Shown: in pieces, positions 1 through 9,143 of the stretch
How the letters are laid out: every line of letters starts with the position of its first letter
Position numbering within the stretch: position 1 is the first letter of the stretch
Assembly: GCA_002878375.1 (NCBI GenBank)
Contig: NIRF01000002.1
Coordinates: 124,001 to 188,000 of the forward strand
Direction of reading: 5' to 3'
Source: Dictyoglomus sp. NZ13-RE01
Lineage (GTDB): Bacteria > Dictyoglomota > Dictyoglomia > Dictyoglomales > Dictyoglomaceae
Length of the DNA stretch: 64,000 nucleotides
Made by a program: the position numbers and the translations under genes
The notes under the pieces: generated by a model
The model's input: the letters and a program-made list of their open reading frames with translations, nothing else
What the model was told of the DNA's origin: nothing
Database searches by the model: none

Positions 1-2
1 TT

Positions 3-941
3 TTAAAATACAATTCAAGACATGGATATATACTTGCAGGAGAAATTGAAGGTAGCTGGTTTAAACTTGCCATCTCTGACTTATGCGGTGAGATTCACTA
101 TTCTGAAAACATTAATGTTCAAAAACTTAAAGAAAAAAATTTAATGTCGCCTCAAAATTTCCCTACTATAATAAATGAAATATTAGAGAAATATAATATT
201 AAAAATAAGCTAAAGGTAATTAGTCTTGGAGTTACAGGGATAATTGAAGAGGGAAGATTAATTCTATGTCCTGGTCTTCCAGAGTGGGCAAATGCTCCCT
301 TGATAAAAATCTTAGAGAAAGAATTCCCCAATTGCATTCAAATCATAGAAAGAGATGTCAATATGGCAGTATTAGGAGAGTATTGGAAGGGAGCTGGAAA
401 AGGATTTGACAACATAGTGTATATAACTATGAGTACAGGAATTGGAGCAGGTATCATCATTAAGGGGGAAATATACACTGGATATAACAAATTTGCAGGA
501 GAGATAGGATATATGGCTATAGACAGTCCAGAAGATCCATATCCAGGAGCATTAAATACACCTTTTGGTGCCTTAGAATGGCACTCTTCAGGAGCAGGTA
601 TATTAAGGAGGGTGGAAAAATTAGGTAGATTTAATAACATAGATGAGGTTTTTGAAAATTATGAGAAGGATGGAAATATAAAAGAGATTATAGATTTCTC
701 TGCTGAAAGCCTGGCAAAAACCATAGTAAATCTTACAGTTTCACTTTCTCCAGAGATTATAATACTCGGCGGGTTTGCTAAGAAATACTTTAATATATTA
801 ATCCCGAAAATGAGAAAGATCTTAGAACATTATCTTCCTATTGATGTAAATATACAACCATCATCATTAGAAAATGCAGTAATATTGGGAAGTATCTATA
901 AAGCCCTAAATATATATCATTCAAGCCCTGTTATTCTATAA
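3..941 (+). CDS. ROK-family transcriptional regulator (5' end outside window)
   Basis: The reading frame is open from the first bases, so the start lies to the left; about 312 residues are visible. The ROK fold is recognisable by the conserved stretch GEYWKGAGKGF, the GIGAGI glycine motif and AGEIGYM. The usual sugar-kinase phosphate motif DxGGT reads GEIEGSW here and the zinc-binding cysteine cluster of ROK proteins is absent, which points to a NagC/XylR-type regulator rather than an active sugar kinase. A DNA-binding N-terminus would lie outside the window (inference). It overlaps the convergent phosphoesterase gene by 11 bp. The sugar ligand cannot be told from sequence. Confidence 0.8.
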   Translation, partial: LKYNSRHGYILAGEIEGSWFKLAISDLCGEIHYSENINVQKLKEKNLMSPQNFPTIINEILEKYNIKNKLKVISLGVTGIIEEGRLILCPGLPEWANAPLIKILEKEFPNCIQIIERDVNMAVLGEYWKGAGKGFDNIVYITMSTGIGAGIIIKGEIYTGYNKFAGEIGYMAIDSPEDPYPGALNTPFGALEWHSSGAGILRRVEKLGRFNNIDEVFENYEKDGNIKEIIDFSAESLAKTIVNLTVSLSPEIIILGGFAKKYFNILIPKMRKILEHYLPIDVNIQPSSLENAVILGSIYKALNIYHSSPVIL

Positions 942-1785
942 TTTCAAAGGTTTTTAACCCCTTAGATAGATACTCTTCCCAATCCCTTATATCCCTCAAA
1001 TAGCCAAAGGGACAAAGGTAAATTTTTATTCCATTCTTAGCAAAGATAAGAGGATTATGTTCATGACCACAAACAAGATATTTTACTTTACTATTCTCTA
1101 ATAGAATATCTCCTAAGAATTTACTTCCCAAGTAAGAAGAGAAAAAATTCCGTGTATATATTAATTCTTCAAAGGGCAAAGTGTGTATTACTGCTACAAT
1201 TACATCAACTTTATCTTTAACAAACTCTATCTGATCTTTTAATTCCTTTTGCATTATTTTACATATCTCTGGATTATTTAATCTTTTTCCTTCGTTATTC
1301 CTAAAATCTATCAATTTCCAATAAACTTCTCTCCACTTAAGCCCTCTATACTCGCCCTTTTCATAATCCTCTAATGAAAAATCTTCACTTCCCAGGGAAT
1401 AATCATACCAACCGATACTTCCTACAAATCCAATATTCCCCAATATAAATGGAGAGGAGGGAAGATAATGAAAACTATTTTTCTCTGCAATCTCCTTTAA
1501 TGACTTATAGTACTTGGTTTTACTATCAATACCATTTTCATTCCAAATATCATGATTTCCAGGCACGTATAATTTAAAGGCTTTTAAGGAAGAAAGAGTA
1601 TTTAAAAAAAGATCTACTTCTTCTAACTTCTTAGATATATCTCCTGCAAAAATAAAAACATCAGGATTTAAAGCCATAATTCTAAGTTTTAGCTTTTCCA
1701 AAAAATCTAAGAGTTCATGTTTTCTTAAATTATTTTTTAATCTTATATAATCTGTATGAATATCTGATAAAGCAGAAACTCTCAT
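931..1785 (-). CDS. Calcineurin-like metallophosphoesterase
   Basis: This 284-residue protein carries the full metal-binding set of the calcineurin-like phosphoesterase family: SDIH at residues 7-10, AGD near 47-49, GNHD at 76-79, an IH near the middle and CGHEH near the C-terminus. It should be a cytoplasmic dinuclear-metal phosphoesterase; the substrate (nucleotide, phosphoprotein or phospholipid headgroup) cannot be inferred. It starts one base inside the end of the upstream CvpA-like gene, so the two are probably co-transcribed. Its 3' end overlaps the convergent ROK gene. Confidence 0.85.
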   Translation of the reverse strand: MRVSALSDIHTDYIRLKNNLRKHELLDFLEKLKLRIMALNPDVFIFAGDISKKLEEVDLFLNTLSSLKAFKLYVPGNHDIWNENGIDSKTKYYKSLKEIAEKNSFHYLPSSPFILGNIGFVGSIGWYDYSLGSEDFSLEDYEKGEYRGLKWREVYWKLIDFRNNEGKRLNNPEICKIMQKELKDQIEFVKDKVDVIVAVIHTLPFEELIYTRNFFSSYLGSKFLGDILLENSKVKYLVCGHEHNPLIFAKNGIKIYLCPFGYLRDIRDWEEYLSKGLKTFEIIE

Positions 1786-2192
1786 TACAAAATATATTTT
1801 AACAGGTTATAAATAAAATCAACTGCAGGCTTTATAAAAGAGAAAATTATAGATTTACTTGTTAAATAAGTTTGAATGTCTAAGGGTAAAAATCTAACGA
1901 TTAAACCATAAACCAAGATTAAGAGAATTCCTCCAAAAATTACAGAGAGGATTAAGGATGGAATAGAAAGCAAAACATATACAAATATGAAGGTAAGAAT
2001 AAAGGCAAAGATATTAGAGGGTATGTAAGAAGGGAAATTAATATATTTCATATAAAAGGGGAGCAGTTGAGAGGAGACTAAAAAGGCAACAATAAGAGCA
2101 ATCACTACGCCAACCTTATTGGTTAATGCCTCCTTCAATCCCTTAATAGCAAGCCCTAATATAGTTATGACACAAATAAAATCAAAAATCAT
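1785..2192 (-). CDS. CvpA-like integral membrane protein
   Basis: This 135-residue protein is almost entirely hydrophobic with about four membrane spans. The N-terminal part (a hydrophobic helix followed by GLKEALTNKVG, then a second helix) resembles the CvpA/colicin V production family, where a small membrane protein precedes other genes. It lies directly between the zinc dehydrogenase (2 bp gap) and the phosphoesterase (1 bp overlap) in one minus-strand operon. The family assignment is by pattern only and no function is claimed. Confidence 0.55.
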   Translation of the reverse strand: MIFDFICVITILGLAIKGLKEALTNKVGVVIALIVAFLVSSQLLPFYMKYINFPSYIPSNIFAFILTFIFVYVLLSIPSLILSVIFGGILLILVYGLIVRFLPLDIQTYLTSKSIIFSFIKPAVDFIYNLLKYIL

Positions 2193-2194
2193 CT

Positions 2195-3211
2195 TTAATC
2201 ATCTCCTCCCACAATCACAATTCTAAGGGTCTTACCAGATAGTCCTAATTCTATCGCCTTATTTATCTCCGATAAAGGAAACTTATGAGAGATTATCTTT
2301 TTAACATCTATTCTTTTTTGTGAAATAAGCTGAAGAGCTCGACTATTTGTATAAGGATTTACAAAAGAGCCTGATATTGTAAGCTCTTTATAATAAATCT
2401 CAAAGGGCGACAAGGGTATCAACTCATCATGGGAGGCTACCCCAAAAACAAGAACTTTTCCCCCTCTTCTTACATTCTTTATTGCTAACCCAAGAGTTTC
2501 AGCCTTTCCAACTGCTTCAATTGCAATATCTACCCCTTTAGGAGCATACTTTCTAACTACTTCTTTTATATCTTCTTTTATAGGATCAATAGGAATAGCA
2601 TTTAATTCTTTTGCTATATTCCTTTTCTCCTCTACTGGCTCAGCAACAAAAACAATACTTGCCCCATATACATAAGCTAATTGAAGAAGGATTAGCCCAA
2701 GGGCACCTCCCCCTATGATTAAAACTGTATCTCCAGGCTTTATATTAACCCTTTCTATTCCATGAAGAGCACATGCTGTAGGTTCCATCATTGCTCCTTC
2801 TTCTGGAGAAACTCCATCAGGTAATTTATATAACTGCTTATATGGAACCACACAATATTCTGCAAAACCACCATCCAAATCCACACCTAAGGCAATCAGG
2901 TTTTCGCAGAGATGTATCTCTCCTCTCCTACAATAATAACAATAACCACATGATATATTGGGATCAACTGCTACAAGATCGTTAACTTTAAATTCCTTAA
3001 CCTCTTTACCAACCTCTACAATCCTCCCAGAAAATTCATGCCCTCTAATAATATTAGGCTTTCCTTTTCCTTTCCCAGCAAAAATGTGTAGATCCGTACC
3101 ACATACACCACAAGCAAGAACCTTTATTAAAACATCTTCAGGACCTACATAGGGCTTTGGGCAATCCCTAAGCACCAATTTTCCTTCCTCATTTAGCATT
3201 GCACCAAGCAT
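2195..3211 (-). CDS. Zinc-dependent medium-chain alcohol/sorbitol-type dehydrogenase
   Basis: A 338-residue MDR-family NAD(P)-dependent dehydrogenase. Catalytic zinc ligands are seen in ACGVCGTD (Cys37) and GHEF (His58, Glu59). A four-cysteine structural zinc lobe follows at SCGYCYYCRRGEIHLC. The Rossmann motif is IIGGGALGL. The substrate is probably a polyol, 2,3-butanediol, threonine or another secondary alcohol; sequence alone does not decide. It sits in a minus-strand run with the secreted hydrolase upstream and the CvpA-like gene downstream, with an AGGGAGGAG ribosome site ahead of the start. Confidence 0.88.
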   Translation of the reverse strand: MLGAMLNEEGKLVLRDCPKPYVGPEDVLIKVLACGVCGTDLHIFAGKGKGKPNIIRGHEFSGRIVEVGKEVKEFKVNDLVAVDPNISCGYCYYCRRGEIHLCENLIALGVDLDGGFAEYCVVPYKQLYKLPDGVSPEEGAMMEPTACALHGIERVNIKPGDTVLIIGGGALGLILLQLAYVYGASIVFVAEPVEEKRNIAKELNAIPIDPIKEDIKEVVRKYAPKGVDIAIEAVGKAETLGLAIKNVRRGGKVLVFGVASHDELIPLSPFEIYYKELTISGSFVNPYTNSRALQLISQKRIDVKKIISHKFPLSEINKAIELGLSGKTLRIVIVGGDD

Positions 3212-3229
3212 AACTCTCCTCCCTCTAAA

Positions 3230-4540
3230 TTATTTGGATAAAACAAAATCCGCTATATCTTTAATAACATATTCAGGGATATGTCCTTCTTTATAATACT
3301 CTTCAGGTATGCTCTTTCCTTCTCCCTCTAAAAATAAATGGTTCAGTTTATCATACAATTTGAATTTTGCATTATTATTCTTTAAGTAAGATTTCCAACC
3401 ATTAAAATCCTCTAATGTAACCTGATAATCTCTCCCTCCTTGTAAAATGAGAACAGGTAGATTAAGAGAGCTTAATTCTTCTGCAGGATTATAACCTTTT
3501 AAGTCCTTCCAATATTTTACAGGAGTTCCTAATATTAAATCAGAAGAATTATATAAATTATCTAATTTTTTAATCTTTTCTATCTCCCTTTTTAGAATAT
3601 CAAGCTGTGTTTTCTCCTCTTCCGAAATTTCACCATCCAAGGAATAAATATAATTAACCTGTTCCCAAATTAGATCTTCCAAAGGTCTTGTAGGACCTGC
3701 CATAATAATTAAACCTGCAATTTTTCCTGATGCCTTAGCTATTCGAGGAACAAGCATGCCTCCTAAACTATGTCCCAATATAAATATTTTATTCCTATCT
3801 ATATCATTTCTTTTTAGAGCAAAATCTATAGCATATAATACATCTTCTATTACCTCTTCCCAAACAGTAAAACCATCCTTATATACCTTAACAAACTTAT
3901 CCGTATGAGCCTTGGTCCTTTTATCATACCTTAAAACAGCAATACCCATACTTGAAAGACCATAAGCCAAATCCCTAAAAGGCTTGTTTGGTCCAATACT
4001 TTCATCCATATCGTTGGGACCAGATCCATGCACTAATATAACTAATGGGAAAGGACCTTCTCCAATAGGAACAGTAATCTTTCCAGGTAGTGGAAATTCT
4101 GTACTCCCAATAGTTATATCTTCCTCTCTAAATTTACCAATATCTACATAAGAAGGTATTGAGTAACTCTTTGGAGATGCAGGTAAAAAGAAAAGTCCAG
4201 AGATTTTTCCTTCTCTATTAAGTACTATCTTTACATCTAAATCTAATTTTTCAAATTCACAAGTAACATATACAACAACATAAGGATCTGCCTTCTCAGT
4301 TCTTACATCTATAGCTCTTTTATAACTTCCTACCTGCTTAAGTAAACTATTCCATAATTCCTCTAACTTCTCCTTTGGTAAAAGACTTTTCATAGTATCA
4401 TCAAATAGCTCCACTGCTTTATCAAAGCTCTTGGTTGACATAAGATTTACAAAGTCTTTGGAAATACTAACAAAATCTTGTGCTAAAAGGGAAAAACTCA
4501 TAATGATTAAGAATAAAAATATTAAGAATCTTAATTTCAT
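3230..4540 (-). CDS. Secreted alpha/beta hydrolase with N-terminal DUF3887-like domain
   Basis: A 436-residue protein with a clear signal peptide (MKLRFLIFLFLIIMSFSLLA). A region of about 100 residues resembling the DUF3887 domain found ahead of some hydrolases follows, then an alpha/beta-hydrolase domain. The oxyanion segment is VHGSGPNDMDE and the nucleophile elbow is GHSLGG. Late LQGGRDYQV and NHLF segments supply the expected Asp and His. It is probably an exported or surface esterase/peptidase; the substrate is unknown. It is divergent from dcd, with a promoter-bearing gap of 76 bp between them. Confidence 0.82.
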   Translation of the reverse strand: MKLRFLIFLFLIIMSFSLLAQDFVSISKDFVNLMSTKSFDKAVELFDDTMKSLLPKEKLEELWNSLLKQVGSYKRAIDVRTEKADPYVVVYVTCEFEKLDLDVKIVLNREGKISGLFFLPASPKSYSIPSYVDIGKFREEDITIGSTEFPLPGKITVPIGEGPFPLVILVHGSGPNDMDESIGPNKPFRDLAYGLSSMGIAVLRYDKRTKAHTDKFVKVYKDGFTVWEEVIEDVLYAIDFALKRNDIDRNKIFILGHSLGGMLVPRIAKASGKIAGLIIMAGPTRPLEDLIWEQVNYIYSLDGEISEEEKTQLDILKREIEKIKKLDNLYNSSDLILGTPVKYWKDLKGYNPAEELSSLNLPVLILQGGRDYQVTLEDFNGWKSYLKNNNAKFKLYDKLNHLFLEGEGKSIPEEYYKEGHIPEYVIKDIADFVLSK

Positions 4541-4616
4541 ATTGACCTCCTGTTAAATTAGGCTTATTTTATTTTAACATATAATATATAATTATGAAAA
4601 AATCATTAAGGAGGTT

Positions 4617-5207
4617 ATGAGATTGATTCTGAGTGATAGAGATATTAAAAGATACTTGGAAACTGGAGAATTATTAATAGAACCCTTAGAAAACTACGAG
4701 GAACAAATTCAACCCTCCTCTGTAGATCTAAGATTGGGAAATAGTTTTCTACACTTTAGAGTGGAAGGAAGAGCATTTATTGACCCTGCAAAAGATAATA
4801 TTTTAGAACTAATGGAAATAATAGAGGTAAAAAATAATGAGCCTTTCTTTCTGAGACCTGGTGAATTCGTATTAGGAACAACTATTGAAAAAGTAAAGCT
4901 TCCTGATGATATTGTGGCAAGAGTGGATGGCAGGTCGAGTCTGGGAAGATTAGGTATAATTGTTCATGCCACAGCAGGTTATGTGGATCCTGGTTTTTGT
5001 GGACAACTTACCTTAGAATTATCTAATATAAATAGAGTGCCTATTGCCTTGTATCCTGGAATGAGAATATGCCAGATATCTTTCTACAAACTTACAAGTC
5101 CTGCAGAAGTCCCTTACTACAAGAAAAAGAAAAGTAAATATCAAAATCAATGTGGACCTACACCGAGCAAATTAAACTATGATTTTGAGGGGAGGAAAGA
5201 TGAATAA
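4617..5207 (+). CDS. dcd: dCTP deaminase (possibly the bifunctional dUMP-forming type)
   Basis: A 196-residue protein with the dCTP deaminase signature GRSSLGRLG followed by VHATAGYVDPGF, the QPSSVDLRLG N-terminal motif and a C-terminal GPTPS segment. In this family the enzyme converts dCTP to dUTP for thymidylate synthesis. The HATAGYVDPGF version and the C-terminal SKYQNQCGPTPS segment look more like the actinobacterial enzymes, which also hydrolyse the dUTP formed, than like E. coli Dcd; that point is inference. The start is set by AAGGAGG just upstream. It overlaps zwf by 8 bp. Confidence 0.92.
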   Translation: MRLILSDRDIKRYLETGELLIEPLENYEEQIQPSSVDLRLGNSFLHFRVEGRAFIDPAKDNILELMEIIEVKNNEPFFLRPGEFVLGTTIEKVKLPDDIVARVDGRSSLGRLGIIVHATAGYVDPGFCGQLTLELSNINRVPIALYPGMRICQISFYKLTSPAEVPYYKKKKSKYQNQCGPTPSKLNYDFEGRKDE

Positions 5208-6561
5208 ATATAGCATAATAATATTAGGTGGATGGGGAGATTTAGCAAGGAAAAAGATATACCCTGCCCTATTCAATCTCTACAAGAATTTTAAGCTTTT
5301 AGATTGCAAAAATATTATCGCAGTAGGGAGAAGAAATGTAGAAGAAAAAGAGTTTTTAGATATAATCTCTAAAGAAGTTTCCAATGATCCTGATTTTTTG
5401 AAACTTTGGAGATATGTAAATATAAATTTGGAAATTGAGGAGGATTATAAAAATCTAAAGCCTGTAATAGGAGAAGAAGAACTCATATTTTACTTAGCAA
5501 TTCCACCTTTTACTTTTAAAGAAACCCTTGAAAACTTAGGGAAATTTCTAAAAACAATAAATAATAAAAGAAAAATCGTAATAGAAAAGCCCTTTGGCAT
5601 GGATTTAAACTCTGCAAAAGAATTAAACAATCTTCTTAAGGAATACTTTAAAGAAGAAGAAATTTATAGAATTGATCACTTTTTAGGAAAGGAAACAGTC
5701 CAAAATATATTTGGGCTTCGTTTTTCTAATATTATCTTTGAAGGAATATGGAACAAAAATTTTATTGATCACGTACAAATATCAGCCTTAGAGGACATAG
5801 GAATAGAAGGAAGAGCCCAATATTACGATAATGTAGGAGCCCTAAGAGACATGATACAAAACCATCTTTTGCAGATCCTTACCCTCACTGCCATGGAACC
5901 TCCTTGTTGTATAGAAGAGAAGGCAATACGCAATGAGAAAATTAAAGTACTAAAAAGTATTAGAGAAATTAAGTATGAGGAAGTACCAAACTTTGCAGTA
6001 AGGGGACAATATGAAGGATACTTAAACGAAGAAGGGGTAAAACCAAATTCAAGGACAGAGACCTATGCCTTGGTTAAATTTTATGTAGATAATTTAAGAT
6101 GGGATGGGGTGCCCTTTTACCTTCGTACTGGCAAAAAACTATATAAAAAAGAAACCTCTGTAGTAATAGTATTCAAAAAAATACCAGGATTATTCTCCAA
6201 ATTATTAGATTGTATGCCCGAAGAAGACCAAATAATATTTAAGATTTCTCCTGAAAATAAGATATTATTGAAGTTTCAGCTAAGACCCTTAGGTAAAAGT
6301 ATACTTTCCTGTCCTATTCCTAATATAATGGAATGGTCTGCTCCCAATATTGATGCCTATGAAACCCTCTTTATTGATATTATAGAAGGAGATCAAACTT
6401 TATTTATTAGAGATGATGAGATAGAAAAATCTTGGGAAATAATCCAAAATATACTTGATTTCTGGAAAGAAGATCCTCATGTACCTATTTACAAAGTTGG
6501 CTCCTATGGTCCAAAAGAAGCAGACGAATTTATCAAAAAGGATGGGAGAGAATGGAAATAA
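5200..6561 (+). CDS. zwf: Glucose-6-phosphate 1-dehydrogenase
   Basis: A 453-residue G6PD. The nucleotide-binding motif is GGWGDLARKK at the N-terminus, the active-site signature is RIDHFLGKETVQN, and the conserved EKPFG and RTGK segments are present. It oxidises glucose 6-phosphate to 6-phosphogluconolactone and makes NADPH. I chose the ATG at 5200, which has GAGGGGAGG ahead of it, over an in-frame ATG 21 bp earlier. It overlaps dcd and is followed 24 bp later by the metallo-hydrolase gene. The lactonase and 6-phosphogluconate dehydrogenase genes are not in the window. Confidence 0.95.
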   Translation: MNKYSIIILGGWGDLARKKIYPALFNLYKNFKLLDCKNIIAVGRRNVEEKEFLDIISKEVSNDPDFLKLWRYVNINLEIEEDYKNLKPVIGEEELIFYLAIPPFTFKETLENLGKFLKTINNKRKIVIEKPFGMDLNSAKELNNLLKEYFKEEEIYRIDHFLGKETVQNIFGLRFSNIIFEGIWNKNFIDHVQISALEDIGIEGRAQYYDNVGALRDMIQNHLLQILTLTAMEPPCCIEEKAIRNEKIKVLKSIREIKYEEVPNFAVRGQYEGYLNEEGVKPNSRTETYALVKFYVDNLRWDGVPFYLRTGKKLYKKETSVVIVFKKIPGLFSKLLDCMPEEDQIIFKISPENKILLKFQLRPLGKSILSCPIPNIMEWSAPNIDAYETLFIDIIEGDQTLFIRDDEIEKSWEIIQNILDFWKEDPHVPIYKVGSYGPKEADEFIKKDGREWK

Positions 6562-6585
6562 AATTATGAAAAGGGAGGGGAAAAT

Positions 6586-7308
6586 ATGAAAAAACTTCTA
6601 TTTCTATTTTCCTTTATAATTTTTCTTTTTTCTATCTCCTATGGCTTAGAAATCAAATATTTTGGACATTCCTGCTTCCAAATAACCTTTAGTAATGGAT
6701 TTTCAATAATTTTAGATCCCTTTGATCGTACCACTGGATATCCTATACCAAAAACATCCGCAAATCTTCTAATATCAAGCCATGAACATAGAGATCATTA
6801 TAATCCAGACTTCTTAGGAAAAAAGGTTGATGTATTAGTGGGAACAAAAAATAATGGAAAAGATTGGAATTTATTTAATGAAAAAATTGATGGGATAAAA
6901 ATATGGAATATCGGAGTATACCATGACGATAAAAATGGAAGTTTAAGAGGCAAAAATAGTATAACCATAATTGAAGGGGAAGGGCTAAAAATAGTTCACT
7001 TAGGAGATCTTGGGACAATTCTTACAGAAAAAGAGATAAAGCTACTTCAAAATGTAGATATTTTATTCTTACCTGTTGGAGGCTACTATACTCTATCGGT
7101 AAAAGATGCTCTAACAGTAATAAATCAACTGAATCCTAAGATTGTTATACCCATGCATTACAAAACAGAATTTACCAAATCATGGCCTATAAGTGATATT
7201 AATGAATTTATAAGTCTTATAAAAACCTATAAAACCTTTGGCAACACCATTAATGTAACAAAAGAAAATATACCCCAAAAGACAGAAATTTGGGTAATGA
7301 GTCTATGA
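6586..7308 (+). CDS. Secreted metallo-beta-lactamase-fold metal-dependent hydrolase
   Basis: A 240-residue protein starting with a signal peptide (about 20 hydrophobic residues). The mature part is an MBL-fold hydrolase of the UlaG/UPF0173-like type: the FGHSCFQI opening, the metal motif SHEHRDH, HLGDLG, and a late MHYKTEF histidine. It is probably an exported hydrolase of unknown substrate. It follows zwf by 24 bp with a GGGAGGGG ribosome site and is the last intact gene before a strong terminator at 7398-7428. Confidence 0.82.
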   Translation: MKKLLFLFSFIIFLFSISYGLEIKYFGHSCFQITFSNGFSIILDPFDRTTGYPIPKTSANLLISSHEHRDHYNPDFLGKKVDVLVGTKNNGKDWNLFNEKIDGIKIWNIGVYHDDKNGSLRGKNSITIIEGEGLKIVHLGDLGTILTEKEIKLLQNVDILFLPVGGYYTLSVKDALTVINQLNPKIVIPMHYKTEFTKSWPISDINEFISLIKTYKTFGNTINVTKENIPQKTEIWVMSL

Positions 7309-7390
7309 AGATGGTGATCTTTATACAGACGGAACCATCAACTTTTCCATGGATATTCCTTTAAGTTCCCTCAAGGATATTTTCGACTAA
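7301..7390 (+). other. Short open stretch after the MBL gene, possible gene-tail remnant
   Basis: Just past the stop of the metallo-hydrolase, another frame reads about 29 codons (…DGDLYTDGTINFSMDIPL…) and ends in TAA right before the terminator. Its composition looks like real protein and it occupies the normal end of a transcription unit. It lacks a convincing start and I do not recognise the family. It may be the tail of a deleted gene. Confidence 0.25.
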
Positions 7391-7397
7391 AAAATAG

Positions 7398-7428
7398 GGG
7401 CGGAAAGCTCATCTCTTTCCGCCCTTTT
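7398..7428 (+). terminator. Rho-independent terminator of the dcd-zwf-MBL operon
   Basis: A perfect 10-bp stem (GGGCGGAAAG / CTTTCCGCCC) with a 7-nt loop, followed directly by TTTT. It is the most GC-rich hairpin in this stretch and lies between the operon and the ABC importer genes. Confidence 0.9.
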
Positions 7429-7501
7429 CTATTTTACAATTTTTAGATTTTATGTTATAATATATCGTGAAAAATTTAACGAATAGAAGGAGGAATATAA
7501 G

Positions 7502-8428
7502 TTGAAGAAAATAAAGTTACTACTTGGATATTTCTTATTCTTTATGCTATTATTCTTATTAGCTTTCAATCCATCTTTTTCAAAAAGTAAGACAAAAATT
7601 GAAATTCTCATCCCATTAGGTCCCACTGTAATTCCATTTTCTACAATGATTCCCCAATATTCATCTCAAGACTTAGATATGAACTTTACCATATGGAGAA
7701 ATATTGATGAGTTGGTAATAAGAGTAAAAGAGAATAAATATGATGTAATAATTGCTCCCTTTATAACCCTTGTAAATCTATATAATAAAGGAGTAAAAAT
7801 AAAGCATCTTTCTACCTTTAATTGGGCATCTTTTTACTTGGTATCAAAAAAGCCCATTAGAAATTTGAATGAATTAGCAGGAAAGGAAGTCTATATAGCT
7901 CAAAGAGGGTCCACCCAGGATGTAATCTTTAATATTTACCTAAATGAAAAAGGACTTAGAGATAAAATAAACATATTCTACGGATCCCCTCAAGAGATTA
8001 CAGCATTATTTTCCGTAGGTAAAATTGATTTAGCCTTACTTCCAGAACCATTCGTAACTTTTTGTATATTCAACAATGGTAGAATAGTACTTGATCTACA
8101 GAAAGCTTATAAATCCATAACAGGGAAAAATTTACCTATCACATCTATATTTGTTAGAAGTGATTTAGATAAAAAGACTGTAGAAAATATTGACAAAATA
8201 TTTAGAGAAAATTTTAAAAATTTTGCTAAAAATAAAGATCTTTATTGTGAGAAATCCTCTACCATTCTTAACTTGGATTATAAAATTGTAAAAGAGGCAT
8301 TAAAGAGATTATCATTTATATATTTAGGAATCTCAGCTAAAAAGGATCTAAGTACTTTTATCCAATTTATTTATGAAAAGGAGCCTGAACTCATTGGAGG
8401 AAAATTACCAGAAGAACTTATATTTTAA
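7502..8428 (+). CDS. ABC transporter substrate-binding protein, NitT/TauT (SsuA/NMT1-like) family
   Basis: A 308-residue protein with an N-terminal signal peptide or lipoprotein-like hydrophobic segment (no lipobox cysteine is visible) and an NMT1/SsuA-type periplasmic binding fold. VIIAPFITLVNLYNKG, a KEVYIAQRGSTQD segment and DLALLPEPFV are typical of the family. It should capture a small organic anion, sulfonate or pyrimidine-type ligand; which one is not predictable. The start is TTG, set by AAGGAGG about 8 bases upstream. It is the first gene of a three-gene importer operon. Confidence 0.82.
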   Translation: MKKIKLLLGYFLFFMLLFLLAFNPSFSKSKTKIEILIPLGPTVIPFSTMIPQYSSQDLDMNFTIWRNIDELVIRVKENKYDVIIAPFITLVNLYNKGVKIKHLSTFNWASFYLVSKKPIRNLNELAGKEVYIAQRGSTQDVIFNIYLNEKGLRDKINIFYGSPQEITALFSVGKIDLALLPEPFVTFCIFNNGRIVLDLQKAYKSITGKNLPITSIFVRSDLDKKTVENIDKIFRENFKNFAKNKDLYCEKSSTILNLDYKIVKEALKRLSFIYLGISAKKDLSTFIQFIYEKEPELIGGKLPEELIF

Positions 8429-9143
8429 TATAATTTTTGTACTTTTAATTTTTCTTTTGTGGTATGTAATGGGAGTTTTTATAAACTCTGAGTTGATTTT
8501 ACCTCTTCCCTATGAGGTTATAAAAACAAGCATTAATTTATTGAAAAAATTAAGTTTTTGGCAAAATCTATTCCTTACAATTCTAAGAGCAATTATCGGT
8601 CTTTCACTAAGCCTTCTCTCATCCTTAATTTTAGGTTTAGTAAAAAACAAATACTTCTATTTAGCCTTAAGAAACATTATAGACATATTTCAAAGTAATC
8701 CTATAATAATTTGGATTAGTCTTGCCCTTATTTGGTTTGGTTTTGGAACCAAAACAGTGATCTTTACGGTTATAATAATGTTATTTCCTAATTTTTATCT
8801 CTCCATATATCATGCCATCAACAATATTCCTGAAGAATACAAAGATTTATTCAAAATATATCCTGTCTCCACAAAGGACTATTATACAAAATTTTTGTTT
8901 CCTTACTTAAAGCTTTATATACTTCCAGTATTTATCAATTCATTAATATCCTCTTTTAAAATTGTTACCATGGCAGAATTCTTATCTGCAAATAATGGTA
9001 TAGGTTATATGCTAAGCTACTCTAAAACTTTTCTAAATACAAAAGAAATCTATGCTTATGCCTTATATCTTTTTATAATGAGTAAAACAGAGGAAAAAAT
9101 ATTGGGAAGATTTTATGTTAATAGTAAAGGCTTGGAATATTGA
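8373..9143 (+). CDS. ABC transporter permease, NitT/TauT (SsuC-like) family
   Basis: A 256-residue protein with about six membrane spans. The family EAA-like cytoplasmic loop falls near residues 150-180 (…INNIPEEYKDLFKIYPVS…). The ATG at 8373 gives a 56-bp overlap with the binding-protein gene; an in-frame TTG at 8394 would shorten it and either is possible. It is the membrane subunit of the importer encoded at 7502-9732. Confidence 0.8.
   Translation: MKRSLNSLEENYQKNLYFNIIFVLLIFLLWYVMGVFINSELILPLPYEVIKTSINLLKKLSFWQNLFLTILRAIIGLSLSLLSSLILGLVKNKYFYLALRNIIDIFQSNPIIIWISLALIWFGFGTKTVIFTVIIMLFPNFYLSIYHAINNIPEEYKDLFKIYPVSTKDYYTKFLFPYLKLYILPVFINSLISSFKIVTMAEFLSANNGIGYMLSYSKTFLNTKEIYAYALYLFIMSKTEEKILGRFYVNSKGLEY

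Noticed and set aside
7429-7501. Possible riboswitch before the NitT/TauT-type importer (TPP or similar)
   Set aside because: Only about 70 bp remain after the terminator and none of the conserved riboswitch cores is seen.
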